Assembly (NCBI RefSeq): GCF_021531075.1
Contig: NZ_JADYTJ010000001.1
Location: 62,001 to 126,000 of the forward strand
Direction of reading: 5' to 3'
Source of the DNA: Bacteroides caecigallinarum
GTDB taxonomy: Bacteria > Bacteroidota > Bacteroidia > Bacteroidales > Bacteroidaceae
DNA: 64,000 nucleotides
In this document: positions 29,096 through 38,895 of the stretch, in pieces
Numbering within the stretch: the stretch's first letter is position 1
How the letters are laid out: each line of letters starts with the position of its first letter
Notes under the pieces: generated by a model
What the model was told of the DNA's origin: nothing
The model's database searches: none
Seen by the model: the letters and a program-made list of their open reading frames with translations, nothing else
Program-made: the position numbers and the translations under genes

Positions 29096-30007
29096 CTAAA
29101 AATACCCTTCACGTTTTTTCTGTTCCATGCTTGCTTCCTGGTCGAAGTCAATCACACGAGTAGTACGTTCGCTCTTGGTGGTAGTCATCATTTCTTCTAC
29201 AATCTTTTCTATTGTATCAGCTTCGCTTTCTATCGCTCCTGTGAGCGGCCAGCAGCCAAGTGTACGGAAACGTATCTTTTTCATTTCTATCTTGTCCTTG
29301 TATTGTTCCGGCAAGCGGTCGTCGTCAGGCATAATAAGCTGTCCGTCAAGGTTAATGACCGGTCTTTCCTTTGCAAAGTAAAGAGGAACGATCGGGATAT
29401 TTTCAAGACGTATATACTGCCATATATCAAGTTCAGTCCAGTTACTCAGAGGAAATACGCGGATACTTTCACCTTTTCTGATACGTGCATTGTAGATATC
29501 CCAAAGTTCAGGACGCTGATTCTTAGGATCCCACTGATGGAATTCGTTTCTGAAAGAGAATATACGTTCTTTTGCGCGTGATTTTTCCTCGTCGCGTCGC
29601 GCACCACCAAATGCAGCATCAAATTTATATTTGTCCAAAGCGTTAAGCAGAGCTTGTGTCTTCATCAAATCTGTATGAACTTTACTTCCGTGAGTAAAAG
29701 GACCTACACCTGCTTTGAAGGCTTCCATATTGCTTTCAACAATAAGATTCCAGCCATATTTCTTCGCATATTCATCGCGGAACTGTATCATTTCCTTGAA
29801 TTTCCATTTTGAGTCTATATGCATAAGTGGAAATGGCACCTTTCCTGGGGCAAAAGCCTTTTCTGCCAGACGTACCATTACAGATGAATCCTTGCCTATA
29901 CTATATAGCATGACTGGATTTTCGAATTCGGCAGCCACTTCGCGTATAATGTGGATAGACTCTGCTTCCAGTTCTTTCAAGTGGCTAAGTTTATATTCTT
30001 CGCTCAT
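29096..30007 (-). CDS. cysD: Sulfate adenylyltransferase subunit 2
   Basis: This 303-residue ATP pyrophosphatase combines ATP and sulfate to APS with CysN. The PP-loop motif is SIGKDSSVM (residues about 36-44), with further family segments [16 protein letters not shown] and [11 protein letters not shown]. It begins 11 bases after cysC ends, so the two are co-transcribed. Length and motifs are normal. Confidence 0.96.
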   Translation of the reverse strand: MSEEYKLSHLKELEAESIHIIREVAAEFENPVMLYSIGKDSSVMVRLAEKAFAPGKVPFPLMHIDSKWKFKEMIQFRDEYAKKYGWNLIVESNMEAFKAGVGPFTHGSKVHTDLMKTQALLNALDKYKFDAAFGGARRDEEKSRAKERIFSFRNEFHQWDPKNQRPELWDIYNARIRKGESIRVFPLSNWTELDIWQYIRLENIPIVPLYFAKERPVINLDGQLIMPDDDRLPEQYKDKIEMKKIRFRTLGCWPLTGAIESEADTIEKIVEEMMTTTKSERTTRVIDFDQEASMEQKKREGYF

Positions 30008-30018
30008 ATATTTAGTTT

Positions 30019-30630
30019 TTAGTCTTTTTTGAATGATATTTTAGGTAGTATAAGTTCCAGAAGTTTATTTACAGATTCTTCTACGCTTAATTTGGATGTA
30101 TCTATTGACAGAGCCGGGTTTGCTGGAGCTTCAAATGGAGCAGATATACCCGTAAAGTTCTTTATTTCTCCACGTCTGGCTTTGGCATAGAGACCTTTTA
30201 CATCCCTTCTTTCACATTCTTCGATAGGAGTGCTTACAAATATTTCAAGGAAGTTTTCCTTACCTATGATGTTGGCAGCCATTTCGCGTATGTCATTGTT
30301 AGGACTTATAAATGCCGCAATGGTTATGATGCCGGTATCGACGAACAGCTTTCCTATTTCGGCTATACGGCGGATATTTTCCACTCTGTCTTCTTCTGAA
30401 AATCCTAAATTATTATTGATTCCGCTTCGGATATTGTCGCCGTCTAATATTCTGCACAATAAACCTCTTTTTTGCAATTCTCTTTCCAGTGCTATGGCAA
30501 TTGTACTTTTGCCGGAACCGCTTAATCCGGTAAACCATATCATCACACTATGCTGCTTAAGCAACGCTTCTTTGTCTGCTCTGGTCAGCATTCTGTCGAA
30601 TATAGGGTAGATGTTATTTTTATTTTCCAT
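30019..30630 (-). CDS. cysC: Adenylylsulfate kinase
   Basis: A 203-residue kinase that phosphorylates APS at the 3' position to make PAPS. The P-loop is GLSGSGKST (about residues 34-42), with the family segments [11 protein letters not shown] and [15 protein letters not shown]. It lies between the permease and cysD in the same operon. With no PAPS reductase in view, the PAPS made here is probably meant for the sulfotransferase. Confidence 0.95.
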   Translation of the reverse strand: MENKNNIYPIFDRMLTRADKEALLKQHSVMIWFTGLSGSGKSTIAIALERELQKRGLLCRILDGDNIRSGINNNLGFSEEDRVENIRRIAEIGKLFVDTGIITIAAFISPNNDIREMAANIIGKENFLEIFVSTPIEECERRDVKGLYAKARRGEIKNFTGISAPFEAPANPALSIDTSKLSVEESVNKLLELILPKISFKKD

Positions 30631-30655
30631 TTATATGTCTTATTTTATTTGTTTC

Positions 30656-32197
30656 TTAAAATGGCCATATCTGCGGTATCAGCAACACAGAAATAATGAA
30701 TGTTATTATGTTCAGTGGTAAACCGATACGTACAAAGTCGGTAAATTTATAGTTTCCTATACCTTGAACTATCAGGTTTGTCTGATATCCTATAGGAGTG
30801 GAGAAACTGGCTGATGCTGCTACACATACTATAACAAAGAATGGCATCGGGCTTACTCCCAGTTGTTGCGAGAGTGACAGTGCAAGAGGGAAGGAGAGAG
30901 CTGCAGCAGCATTGTTTGTAATCAGTTCGGTAAAAACGTTTGTAATGATAAACATTGCAGCCAGAAGAACATATGGACCATAGCTGTGGCTGAGGCTTAT
31001 TATTTGGCTGGCTATTAGGTCGGATACACCGGAATTTACCATAGCCTTACTTATACCAAATGCACACGCTATTGTTATAAGTACGTCCCATGATATATAT
31101 TTAGTATACTTACGTGGAGGGAAAATCTTGGTCCATGCCATAATAACCGTAGTTATTGATACGAAGAAGAACATATCAAGCTTTATTCCTTCGGGCAATA
31201 ACTTCTGTACAGCAGGAAGTTCGCCCACTGTAGCTCCAATAATCATTATAATTAGTAATGTAAGAGCCAGCCAACGTTTCTTTTTTCCTACCGGTTCAAC
31301 ATCCTTGCCATTTGCCAGCATGATGAAAACAGATGATTCACCCCATGTTTTTATGAAACTGTCATCGGCCATTATCACCAATGTGTCATTTTCGCGAAAG
31401 TGCATTTTCGACAGATTGGTATATGTATTACCGTTTCTTCTCAGTTCCTTAATTTCTGCACCATAGTGGCGCTTAAAGTCGAAATCAGAGATACGGCGGT
31501 TAATACCCGGAAAACGTGCTCCAATCACAGCTTCAATAGGATGTAATGATGAATCCTCCTCGCCTGATATCAGTTGATCCGGTCTTTGTGCCGGAAGGAG
31601 TTTTTTCGAGAAAACAAACAGATAGATAATACCTGCCAGTGCAATGAAAATACCTACCTTACCCAACTCGAACATGCTGAAACCTTTCATTCCTGCCTCC
31701 TGTATCATACTGTGTACCACTAGGTTTGTAGAAGTACCTATAAGTGTACACATACCTCCTAGAATTGTTACATACGAAAGAGGAATCAGAAAATATGTGG
31801 CTGGTAGTTTTACATAATTTGCCCATCTTTTTATTATAGGTGCAAAGATTACCACAACAGGTGTATTGTTAAGGAAGGCCGAAATGAAAGCGATGCTTGG
31901 TAACATCCTGAATTGTGCCTTGAAGACATTTATGTTCTCTACAGGAAGTAATCTTTTAATAAGTTTGGTCAGTGCACCACTTTGACGTACACCTTCGCTT
32001 ACCAGAAACAGCATGGCTACTGTAATCATCCCTTTGTTGCTAAATCCTTCAAGCATCTCTTTCGGACTTAGTATTCCTGTACATAGGAAAACTACGAGGA
32101 CTGAAAATAATATCATCCCCGGTCTCATTTTGTCTGCAATGAGTGCAGCCAGCATTCCGACAAGTGAGACAAGCACTATGATTATTTCGTGTGACAT
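30656..32197 (-). CDS. SLC13-family permease (probable sulfate uptake) with RCK_C domain
   Basis: The 513-residue membrane protein has the SLC13/DASS layout: an N-terminal helix bundle with FLNNTPVVVIFAPI, a soluble insert of about residues 205-290, and a C-terminal half with TELITNNAAAALSFP. The insert looks like one RCK_C (TrkA-C) domain (ENDTLVIMADDSF). Related permeases often have two. It starts four bases after cysQ ends. Context points to sulfate as substrate; other divalent anions are possible from the family alone. Confidence 0.88.
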   Translation of the reverse strand: MSHEIIIVLVSLVGMLAALIADKMRPGMILFSVLVVFLCTGILSPKEMLEGFSNKGMITVAMLFLVSEGVRQSGALTKLIKRLLPVENINVFKAQFRMLPSIAFISAFLNNTPVVVIFAPIIKRWANYVKLPATYFLIPLSYVTILGGMCTLIGTSTNLVVHSMIQEAGMKGFSMFELGKVGIFIALAGIIYLFVFSKKLLPAQRPDQLISGEEDSSLHPIEAVIGARFPGINRRISDFDFKRHYGAEIKELRRNGNTYTNLSKMHFRENDTLVIMADDSFIKTWGESSVFIMLANGKDVEPVGKKKRWLALTLLIIMIIGATVGELPAVQKLLPEGIKLDMFFFVSITTVIMAWTKIFPPRKYTKYISWDVLITIACAFGISKAMVNSGVSDLIASQIISLSHSYGPYVLLAAMFIITNVFTELITNNAAAALSFPLALSLSQQLGVSPMPFFVIVCVAASASFSTPIGYQTNLIVQGIGNYKFTDFVRIGLPLNIITFIISVLLIPQIWPF

Positions 32198-32201
32198 TTT
32201 T

Positions 32202-33008
32202 TTACTTAGATATGAACCAAGGATTCAGTAAATCTTCTTTGTTATACGTGAGCGGAGTCTTTTCGTCTGTGTGATAAACTTCTTTGCCGGCAGCACGTAT
32301 TATAGCGTGTCCAGCCGCTGTATCCCATTCCATCGTAGGAGCGAAACGTGGATAAATGTCGGCTTTACCTTCGGCAATGAGACATAATTTTAGCGAACTA
32401 CCCTTTGACACAGTTTCGATATTAGGATGTGATTCTTTTATTTTTTCAATAAAATCTTGTGTTTCGGGAGATAGATGCGAACGTGAAGCAACGACTACGA
32501 ATTTCTCTCTGTTTTCTTTTATAGGAAGATGTATTGCTTTTGATGTAAGAGAGGGAAATGTGTCATCTTCGGATATAGAATTAATATTCTCAATTTTGAA
32601 TGCCCCACATTCACAATCGCCCAAATACAATTCCTCCTTTACCGGAATATATATTACTCCGGCTTCAGGCTTACCGTTTTTTACATATGCGATGTTTACA
32701 GTGAACTCGCCATTCTTTTTTATGAATTCTTTTGTACCGTCCAGCGGGTCTACTATCCATAATTCATTCCATTCCTTTCTGCTCTCGAATGGAAGTTTCT
32801 TTCCTTCTTCGCTCAGAACAGGTATATTGGTTGATGACAGAATTTTACTGATAACCTCATGCGCTTTTCTGTCTGCTATTGTCAGAGGTGAGTTGTCTGC
32901 TTTCTTCTCTATTTCAAAATCCGCATTCGGGTCTGTGTAGACGCTCATTATTTTCGCACCTGCTTCTATCGCAGCACGGATTGCGACCATCAATATATTT
33001 TTATCCAT
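32202..33008 (-). CDS. cysQ: 3'(2'),5'-bisphosphate nucleotidase
   Basis: CysQ breaks down PAP, the by-product left when PAPS donates sulfonate, and so keeps the pathway running. The 268-residue inositol-monophosphatase-fold protein shows the metal site SEEGKKLPFESR, WIVDPLDGTKEFI and EWDTAAGHAI. It is the first gene of the operon, 110 bases after the permease gene upstream. A weak GAACTTTG (33087-33080) in that gap could be a promoter. Having PAP removal in the operon fits a sulfotransferase use. Confidence 0.93.
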   Translation of the reverse strand: MDKNILMVAIRAAIEAGAKIMSVYTDPNADFEIEKKADNSPLTIADRKAHEVISKILSSTNIPVLSEEGKKLPFESRKEWNELWIVDPLDGTKEFIKKNGEFTVNIAYVKNGKPEAGVIYIPVKEELYLGDCECGAFKIENINSISEDDTFPSLTSKAIHLPIKENREKFVVVASRSHLSPETQDFIEKIKESHPNIETVSKGSSLKLCLIAEGKADIYPRFAPTMEWDTAAGHAIIRAAGKEVYHTDEKTPLTYNKEDLLNPWFISK

Positions 33009-33118
33009 AATCTATAAATCGCTGTAAAATAACTACTTTTTTTCTAATACCCTGTAGTTGAAAACTCTGAATTCCTGGACAAAGTTCTGTTTTATAACTT
33101 ATTTTAAGATATACAGTT

Positions 33119-34777
33119 CTATTGTTGAATGGGTTTTGAGTGTTTCCACATCCTGTACATATAATATGCGCAATGTGTCACAGCAAATGCAAAAGATATG
33201 GCAAGTAATGTCTTGTCTTCTTCCCATCCTACAGTTTGCTGATGCCATAAACCAGTTATTATGCTTAGTAATGAAAGTGACATACCCATAATGTTCAGTA
33301 CCATATCTCCTTTTCTGATTTTCACTCCATTTTCCAATTTGCTGTGTTTTATGCCATACGATGCATATACGTCAAGTCCGATAAGCATCCAGAGTACAAG
33401 TCTTATCCATGTATCGGCAGGCAGAAAACACATCATGCACAGACATGTCAGTATTCCAAGTATTGGAACAGCAGGTACAAACGGTGTCTTGAATGCTCTT
33501 GGTGCGTCCGGCATGGTTTTCCTTACGACCAGAATTCCGGCACATACCAGTGTAAATGCAAGCAATGTTCCTATACTTGTCATTTCGCCGGCTACTTGTG
33601 CAGGTACGAATCCGGCCATAATGCTTACAACTACCATGAATAACAAATTGCTGTGTACAGGTGTTCTTGTCTTTTCATTTATTCTTGAGAAAAACTTAGG
33701 AAGAAGACCGTCATTGCTCATACTTAGGAATATACGGCTTTGCCCCATAAGCGTTACCATTATTACAGAACAATATCCTAATAATATAGCCAGAATAATA
33801 GCTTTATTTAGCCACGGATATGCAGGTGTGATTACCCCTGAAGCATCGGCTGTTCCCATATGTTCAATAGCTACGGCTACAGGTGCTATTCCTACTTGAC
33901 CTTCGAATTCTGTATAATGTGTCACTCCTGTCATCACGTGTGCAAATAGGATATATAAAACGGTACATACCAAAAGCGATACAAGAATTCCTATTGGCAT
34001 ATCACGTCTGGGGTTCTTGGTTTCCTGAGCTGCGGTACTTACCGTATCGAAACCAAGAAAAGCGAAGAATACAATGGCTGCGCCACGGAATATACCTGAT
34101 ATCCCGAATTCTCCTAAGTTTCCAGTGTTTTCAGGGATATAAGGAGTATAATTTTCTGCTTGAATGAATTTCCATCCAAGAACGATGAATACCATTATGA
34201 CCGCTATTTTCAGAAAAACGATGAAACCATTGAATATAGAGCTGCCTGCTGTGCCACGCATTAGAATGATGCTCATCATTATTACTATAAGTATAGCTGG
34301 AATGTTTATTATACCTCCATCCCACGGGCATGCAGTAAGATTATGCGGAAGGTATACACCTAAACTTTCCAGAAAAACTGTCATGTATCTGCTCCAGCTT
34401 ATACTGACGGTTGTTGCAGCCACTGTATATTCCAATACCAGATCCCATCCTATAATCCAGGCTATCAGTTCTCCCATAGTAGCATATGAGTATGTATATG
34501 CACTTCCCGATACGGAAATCATAGATGCAAACTCAGCATAACATAAACCGGCAAAACAGCAACCTATGGCTGCAATTATGAATGATAATGTTATGGAAGG
34601 TCCGGTAAATTCGGATGCTACAGTTCCTGTTATTGAGAACAGTCCTGCACCTATGATTACTCCTACTCCAAGCGCAACCAGACTTACCGGACCAAGAACT
34701 CTTTTCAGAGTCTTGCTGCCGGAAGCTTGTGCTTCAGCCTGCAGAACTTCAATACTTTTTCTGATGAATAGTCCCAT
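33119..34777 (-). CDS. APC-superfamily amino acid permease (cationic amino acid transporter type)
   Basis: The 552-residue protein has about 12-14 membrane helices. Family marks include GVGVIIGAGLFSITG near residue 37, SGSAYTYSYATMGELIAWIIGWDLVLEY around residue 90, and FFAFLGFDTVSTAAQETKNP near 245. The length and the last pair of helices suggest the CAT subgroup. The substrate is probably an amino acid, but which one cannot be told. It starts 30 bases after rsgA ends and may share its transcript. Confidence 0.88.
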   Translation of the reverse strand: MGLFIRKSIEVLQAEAQASGSKTLKRVLGPVSLVALGVGVIIGAGLFSITGTVASEFTGPSITLSFIIAAIGCCFAGLCYAEFASMISVSGSAYTYSYATMGELIAWIIGWDLVLEYTVAATTVSISWSRYMTVFLESLGVYLPHNLTACPWDGGIINIPAILIVIMMSIILMRGTAGSSIFNGFIVFLKIAVIMVFIVLGWKFIQAENYTPYIPENTGNLGEFGISGIFRGAAIVFFAFLGFDTVSTAAQETKNPRRDMPIGILVSLLVCTVLYILFAHVMTGVTHYTEFEGQVGIAPVAVAIEHMGTADASGVITPAYPWLNKAIILAILLGYCSVIMVTLMGQSRIFLSMSNDGLLPKFFSRINEKTRTPVHSNLLFMVVVSIMAGFVPAQVAGEMTSIGTLLAFTLVCAGILVVRKTMPDAPRAFKTPFVPAVPILGILTCLCMMCFLPADTWIRLVLWMLIGLDVYASYGIKHSKLENGVKIRKGDMVLNIMGMSLSLLSIITGLWHQQTVGWEEDKTLLAISFAFAVTHCAYYMYRMWKHSKPIQQ

Positions 34778-34807
34778 TTTTATTCTAGTTGTATATGTAT
34801 TATTGTT

Positions 34808-35743
34808 TTAATATGCTGAACGATACTTTCCGTCCTCTTTGTCGTTAAGAATACTCAAATAAGAGGTGTACCTTGATTCGCTGATATAATGTTTTTCTAC
34901 AGCCTCTCTCACTGCACACCCCGGTTCATGACGATGTGTACAGTTCCCGTATTTACAGTTGGCTGAGAATTTGAAGATTTCCTTGAAGTAATGTCCCACT
35001 TCCTCTTCTTCCATATCGAATGTTCCGAAACCTTTTATACCCGGAGTATCAATAATATATCCCCCTCCGTCTACTGGAAACATCTCGGAGAATGTTGTAG
35101 TGTGCATACCTTTATTGTGTACGTTTGATATATCGCCGGTTTTCAGGTTCTTCCCAGGCAAAATGGCATTGATAAGTGTTGATTTTCCAACTCCAGAGTT
35201 TCCGGAGAAGAGTGTTATTTTTCCGGAAAGGGCATTCTTGATATCATCTATACCTACATTGTTAAGGGCTGAGACTTTATAGCACTGATATCCGATAGTG
35301 GTATATAGGTTTATAAGTCCTTCAAGATATCTGTTTTCATCTTCCGAATAGCGGTCTGTTTTGTTGAAAACCAGACACACCGGTACACGGTATGCCTCTG
35401 CCGAAGCAAGGAAACGGTCTATGAAAGTGGTGGATGTCTCCGGATAATTTACCGTAACTATAAGCATGCACTGGTCAAGATTTGATGCTATGATGTGCGA
35501 TTGCTTTGAAAGATTTGAGGAACGGCGTATTATATAATTCTTGCGGTCCTCTATTTCTGTGATGAAAGCAGTACCTTCCTGATTGCGTACTATTTTTACA
35601 CGGTCGCCCACTGCTACCGGATTAGTGCTTCTGATACCTTTCAGTCTGAAGTTTCCTTTAATCTTACATTCCACTTCACTACCATCATCGGTTTTCACCA
35701 GATACCAACTACCTGTATTTTTAATAACTAAACCTTTGTCCAA
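34808..35743 (-). CDS. rsgA: Small-subunit ribosome assembly GTPase RsgA
   Basis: The 311-residue circularly permuted GTPase matures the 30S subunit. An N-terminal OB domain comes first, then the permuted G motifs: NKTDRY (G4) precedes GNSGVGKST (G1), which precedes DTPGIKGF (G3). The C-terminal zinc finger is [14 protein letters not shown]. All ligands are present. Ribosome recycling factor lies next upstream, separated by a terminator. Confidence 0.96.
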   Translation of the reverse strand: MDKGLVIKNTGSWYLVKTDDGSEVECKIKGNFRLKGIRSTNPVAVGDRVKIVRNQEGTAFITEIEDRKNYIIRRSSNLSKQSHIIASNLDQCMLIVTVNYPETSTTFIDRFLASAEAYRVPVCLVFNKTDRYSEDENRYLEGLINLYTTIGYQCYKVSALNNVGIDDIKNALSGKITLFSGNSGVGKSTLINAILPGKNLKTGDISNVHNKGMHTTTFSEMFPVDGGGYIIDTPGIKGFGTFDMEEEEVGHYFKEIFKFSANCKYGNCTHRHEPGCAVREAVEKHYISESRYTSYLSILNDKEDGKYRSAY

Positions 35744-35792
35744 AAGAGTTGATTTTTGAAATTGTAAAATAGTTATATTATTTAATAAAGAA

Positions 35793-35840
35793 AAGAAGAA
35801 ACTGCATTACTGTGTATTTATAAAAATGCAGATTCTTCTT
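35793..35840 (-). terminator. Terminator of frr
   Basis: Stem of 35793-35808 with 35825-35840 (15 of 16 pairs), followed on the minus strand by TTTTCTTTATT. Confidence 0.8.
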
Positions 35841-35887
35841 TCTTTTATGTCGTGTAAATGTATTGGCATATGTTCATGCCAATGACA

Positions 35888-36448
35888 TTAAACAGTCATG
35901 ATTTCCTTATCCTTGGCAGCAAACATATCGTCAATCTGCTTGATATACTTGTCGTGTATCTTCTGCAGCTTTGCTTCGCTGTTTTTCTGTTCGTCTTCAG
36001 GCATACCGTCTTTAACAGCTTTTTTCAAAGCATCTATAGCATCACGACGTGCGTTACGTATACTAACTTTTGCTGTTTCTACCTCTCCTTTACACTGCTT
36101 AGACAGCTGTTTACGGCGTTCCTCTGTTAATGGAGGTATACCTATACGTATGATTTCGCCATTGTTTTCAGGCATAATTCCAAGTTCTGAGTCTATGATG
36201 GCTTTCTCAATCACGCGGAACATGCTTTTGTCCCAAGGCTTGATAGCTATGCTTCTGGCATCAGGAGTAGTTACTGCTGCCACATTATTTATAGGAACCA
36301 TGCTTCCATATGAATCAACTCGTATGCCGTCAAGTAAGCGTACATCTGCTTTCCCTGCGCGGATATGTGCCAATGCTTCGTCTAGGTACATGGTTGCCAT
36401 GTCCATTTTCTCTTCAGCTTCGCTGATTATAGTTTTTGAATCTGCCAT
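35888..36448 (-). CDS. frr: Ribosome recycling factor
   Basis: The 186-residue protein splits post-termination ribosomes together with EF-G. It shows [17 protein letters not shown] near residues 24-40, [12 protein letters not shown], and the conserved [25 protein letters not shown] helix region around 113-135. Length is normal. A perfect promoter lies 50 bases upstream and a terminator follows. Confidence 0.97.
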   Translation of the reverse strand: MADSKTIISEAEEKMDMATMYLDEALAHIRAGKADVRLLDGIRVDSYGSMVPINNVAAVTTPDARSIAIKPWDKSMFRVIEKAIIDSELGIMPENNGEIIRIGIPPLTEERRKQLSKQCKGEVETAKVSIRNARRDAIDALKKAVKDGMPEDEQKNSEAKLQKIHDKYIKQIDDMFAAKDKEIMTV

Positions 36449-36498
36449 TATTTGTTGTTTTTTAGGTTATGCTATTATGAAATAATATTTTAAGTGAA

Positions 36499-36530
36499 CA
36501 AAAGTATGCTTTTTTTTGCTCTTTTGCAAT
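36499..36530 (-). promoter_or_regulatory. Promoter of frr
   Basis: ATTG (36530-36527), 20 bases, then TACTTTTG (36506-36499) on the minus strand. Confidence 0.72.
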
Positions 36531-36626
36531 AGTTGAACTGTAAATTGCAAGCAATTGTAATATTGGACAGTGCTTTGAATTCAATGTTTACGCCTTATTT
36601 GATATGAGTATGCAGCATAAATAAAA

Positions 36627-36672
36627 AAAAGAAGAGAGATAAAATCAATTTTGATTTAGTCTCTCTTCTTTT
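36627..36672 (-). terminator. Terminator of tRNA-Lys
   Basis: A 13-pair stem (36627-36639 with 36660-36672) plus inner pairing, starting six bases after the tRNA 3' end and followed on the minus strand by a run of T. Confidence 0.85.
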
Positions 36673-36677
36673 CTGAG

Positions 36678-36750
36678 TGATCCGCTTGGGGCTCGAACCC
36701 AAGACCCCAACATTAAAAGTGTTGTGCTCTACCTGCTGAGCTAGCGAATC
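36678..36750 (-). tRNA. tRNA-Lys (anticodon TTT)
   Basis: The 73-base minus-strand sequence folds as a full cloverleaf. The acceptor stem GATTCGC pairs with GCGGATC, with discriminator A. The D stem is GCTC with GAGC, the anticodon stem CAACA with TGTTG around CTTTTAA, and the T arm TTGGG-TTCGAGC-CCCAA. CCA is not encoded, so the CCA-adding enzyme must add it. Confidence 0.97.
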
Positions 36751-36787
36751 AATCCTGTTTGCTATCGTTATTTCCCGATTGCGAGTG

Positions 36788-36818
36788 CAAAGGTATGACT
36801 ATTTTTTAATTCTGCAAA
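36788..36818 (-). promoter_or_regulatory. Promoter of tRNA-Lys
   Basis: TTTG (36818-36815), 19 bases, then TACCTTTG (36795-36788) on the minus strand. It is a perfect match to the Bacteroidetes consensus, about 38 bases before the mature tRNA. Confidence 0.8.
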
Positions 36819-37009
36819 ATATTTGTCTGACTTTTTTGAATCTTTTTTTAATGTGTGTTACTAATATTTTGAAAATCAGGTCCTACTAAATACGCATAGA
36901 GATATGTAGGAGTATGAAATGTCTGGCAGATAATGAAATTATTATTTTTTTTCGTCAGTCAATGATATGTTTGAAGTAATATTATGTATTTTTGCCATAT
37001 AATATAATA

Positions 37010-37852
37010 ATGTATAGAAATATGAGAGTTAGAAAATTTCTTGTTCCTTTAATGATTCTATTTCTTGCTTCATGTGGGCAGGAAGAAAAGAAGGCTTCAG
37101 AGTTGTTAGGTCGTGCAGAGGCTTCTTTCCGTTCAGCTAATTACAGTGAGGCCAAATTGCAGATTGACAGTATAAGAAGTTTGTATCCTAAGGTTTTCGA
37201 TGTTAGAAAGAAAGCGATAAAGCTTATGCAGCAGGTAGAACTGGAAGAACAGCAAGCGTCGTTAAGGTATCTTGACAGTGTTATGACTGTGAAGAAAACG
37301 GTGTTGGATTCCATGAAAGTGGAATTTGTACTTGAGAAAGATACAGCATATCAGGAAATTGGCAATTATTTCTATCCTTCGCAGGTGGTAGAAAAGAATA
37401 TAGGAAGAACTTTCTTAAGAGCATGTGTTAGTGAAAAAGGAGAAATGTCATTGACTTCTATATATTGTGCAGGTGGTTCGTTGAATCACACCGCTGTAAA
37501 AGTAAGTTCGGCTGATGCCTTTGCTCAGACACCTGTATCGCCTGATATGTATGTCACAACAGATTTGGGACGTAAGATAGAAAAAGCCGATTATAAGTTA
37601 GGTGCTGATGGTGGAGTTGTGGGTTTTATAATAGCCAATAAGGATGCACGTTCGTTGAAACTGGAGTTTATAGGTGATAGAACTTATAGAACGGTGATGT
37701 ATTCGCCTGATATAAAAGCTATAGTGGAAGTCAGTAAACTGGCACAGGTTTTGGGTTCAATGGAAGAAATCAGGAAGGAACAGAAAGAGGCAAATCTAAA
37801 AATCCAATTCCTTAAAAAGAAAATAGCGGAAACCTCTAACGAGGAATTATAA
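37010..37852 (+). CDS. Lipoprotein of unknown function
   Basis: About 280 residues. The signal peptide (RKFLVPLMILFLASCGQ) ends in a lipobox LASC, so the protein is lipidated. A helical part (LLGRAEASFRSANYSEAKLQIDSIRSLYP) resembles a single tetratricopeptide-like hairpin and is followed by a coiled stretch, a beta-rich middle domain and a charged C-terminal helix (EEIRKEQKEANLKI). No enzyme motif is seen and I do not recognise a family. ATG 37010 or ATG 37022 are both possible, and the open frame reaches 36992. A TATTTTTG at 36987-36994 is a likely -7 element. Confidence 0.75.
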   Translation: MYRNMRVRKFLVPLMILFLASCGQEEKKASELLGRAEASFRSANYSEAKLQIDSIRSLYPKVFDVRKKAIKLMQQVELEEQQASLRYLDSVMTVKKTVLDSMKVEFVLEKDTAYQEIGNYFYPSQVVEKNIGRTFLRACVSEKGEMSLTSIYCAGGSLNHTAVKVSSADAFAQTPVSPDMYVTTDLGRKIEKADYKLGADGGVVGFIIANKDARSLKLEFIGDRTYRTVMYSPDIKAIVEVSKLAQVLGSMEEIRKEQKEANLKIQFLKKKIAETSNEEL

Positions 37853-37916
37853 AAAAATGCTTTGACGTTTTGATCGAAACGACAGCTCGTTTTACCTAAA
37901 ACGTCAAAGCATTTTT
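37853..37916. terminator. Shared bidirectional terminator
   Basis: A perfect 19-pair stem (37853-37871 with 37898-37916) ending in T-runs on both strands, between the lipoprotein gene and the oppositely oriented sodB. Confidence 0.92.
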
Positions 37917-37930
37917 ATTTTTTGTCTGGT

Positions 37931-38503
37931 TTATAGTTTTTCGGCTACTTTATTCCAGTCTATAAGCGACCATACTGCATCGATAAATGCTGCACGGTTA
38001 TTCCTGTAATCTATATAATATGCATGTTCCCACACATCTATTACCATGAGTGGTGTCATTCCTTCAGTGATAGGATTGCCTGCATTTGCAGTGTTCATTA
38101 TTTTCAGATTATCTTCATTGTCCTTTACCAGCCATGTCCATCCTGAACCGAAGAGTCCCAGTGCTGATTTTGTAAACTCTTCTTTGAACTTTTCTGCCGA
38201 ACCGAATGTTGAATTCAATTTATTTGTAAGATTGGATGGCATTTCACCTTGTTCAGGGGTGAGAGACATGAAGAAGAAGGTATGGTTCCAGGTCTGTGCT
38301 GCATTGTTGAATGTAGGTCCTTGCGCATTGCGGATAATGTCCTCCAGACTCATGTTTTCGAATGATGTACCGGCTATGAGCTTGTTCAGATTGTTTACGT
38401 AAGTTTGCAGATGCTTGCCATAGTGGTAATCGAATGTTTCTTTGCTCATCTTCGGAGCTAATGCTTCCATACTGTATGGAAGTTGTGGCATTTCGTGAAT
38501 CAT
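37931..38503 (-). CDS. sodB: Iron-type superoxide dismutase
   Basis: The 190-residue cytoplasmic enzyme turns superoxide into peroxide and oxygen. Metal ligands are H27 (YHYGKH), H73 (QTWNH), D155 and H159 (DVWEHAYYIDY). Gln69 next to the second His is the iron-type position, though Bacteroides enzymes may accept manganese as well. A TAACTTTG at 38538-38531 lies about 27 bases upstream of the ATG. Confidence 0.96.
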   Translation of the reverse strand: MIHEMPQLPYSMEALAPKMSKETFDYHYGKHLQTYVNNLNKLIAGTSFENMSLEDIIRNAQGPTFNNAAQTWNHTFFFMSLTPEQGEMPSNLTNKLNSTFGSAEKFKEEFTKSALGLFGSGWTWLVKDNEDNLKIMNTANAGNPITEGMTPLMVIDVWEHAYYIDYRNNRAAFIDAVWSLIDWNKVAEKL

Positions 38504-38530
38504 AGTAAAAATGTTTATAATCGTTATACT

Positions 38531-38538
38531 GCAAAGTT
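38531..38538 (-). promoter_or_regulatory. -7 element (TAACTTTG) for sodB
   Basis: Perfect TAnnTTTG on the minus strand. A TTTG lies 23 bases upstream (38565-38562), slightly farther than usual. Confidence 0.5.
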
Positions 38539-38745
38539 ATAAACTTTAATGTGATATATATACAAAAGAGAAACTTATTTATATGTTGTATGACATAAAT
38601 CAAGCGATTTTTTTTCTACAATAATCATCTCATGTTATAAATAGTAATTTTTACAGGGTGAAAAATTGGAATTTAAAACCTGTATTGTGTTATTTTATGT
38701 TGATTTGAAGTTTAACATTTTTCTGATGCATAAAGTATAGTGAAA

Positions 38746-38778
38746 TTGAATACTTTCTTTCAAAAAGATGTAACTTTG
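38746..38778 (+). promoter_or_regulatory. Promoter of the nitrogen-assimilation cluster
   Basis: ATTG (38746-38749), 21 bases, then TAACTTTG (38771-38778). The expected leader before ATG 38896 is about 110 bases, long enough to hold a control element. The rest of 38600-38745 shows no gene. Confidence 0.65.
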
Positions 38779-38895
38779 AATCAAAGAAAGACATAAAGAT
38801 ATATATATTAGATAAAAGCTTTCTAATAGATAGGAATATTCCGCTAGTGTTGATTGGAATAAAAACAAAAAATTATTATTTAAAGGTAAAGAGGT

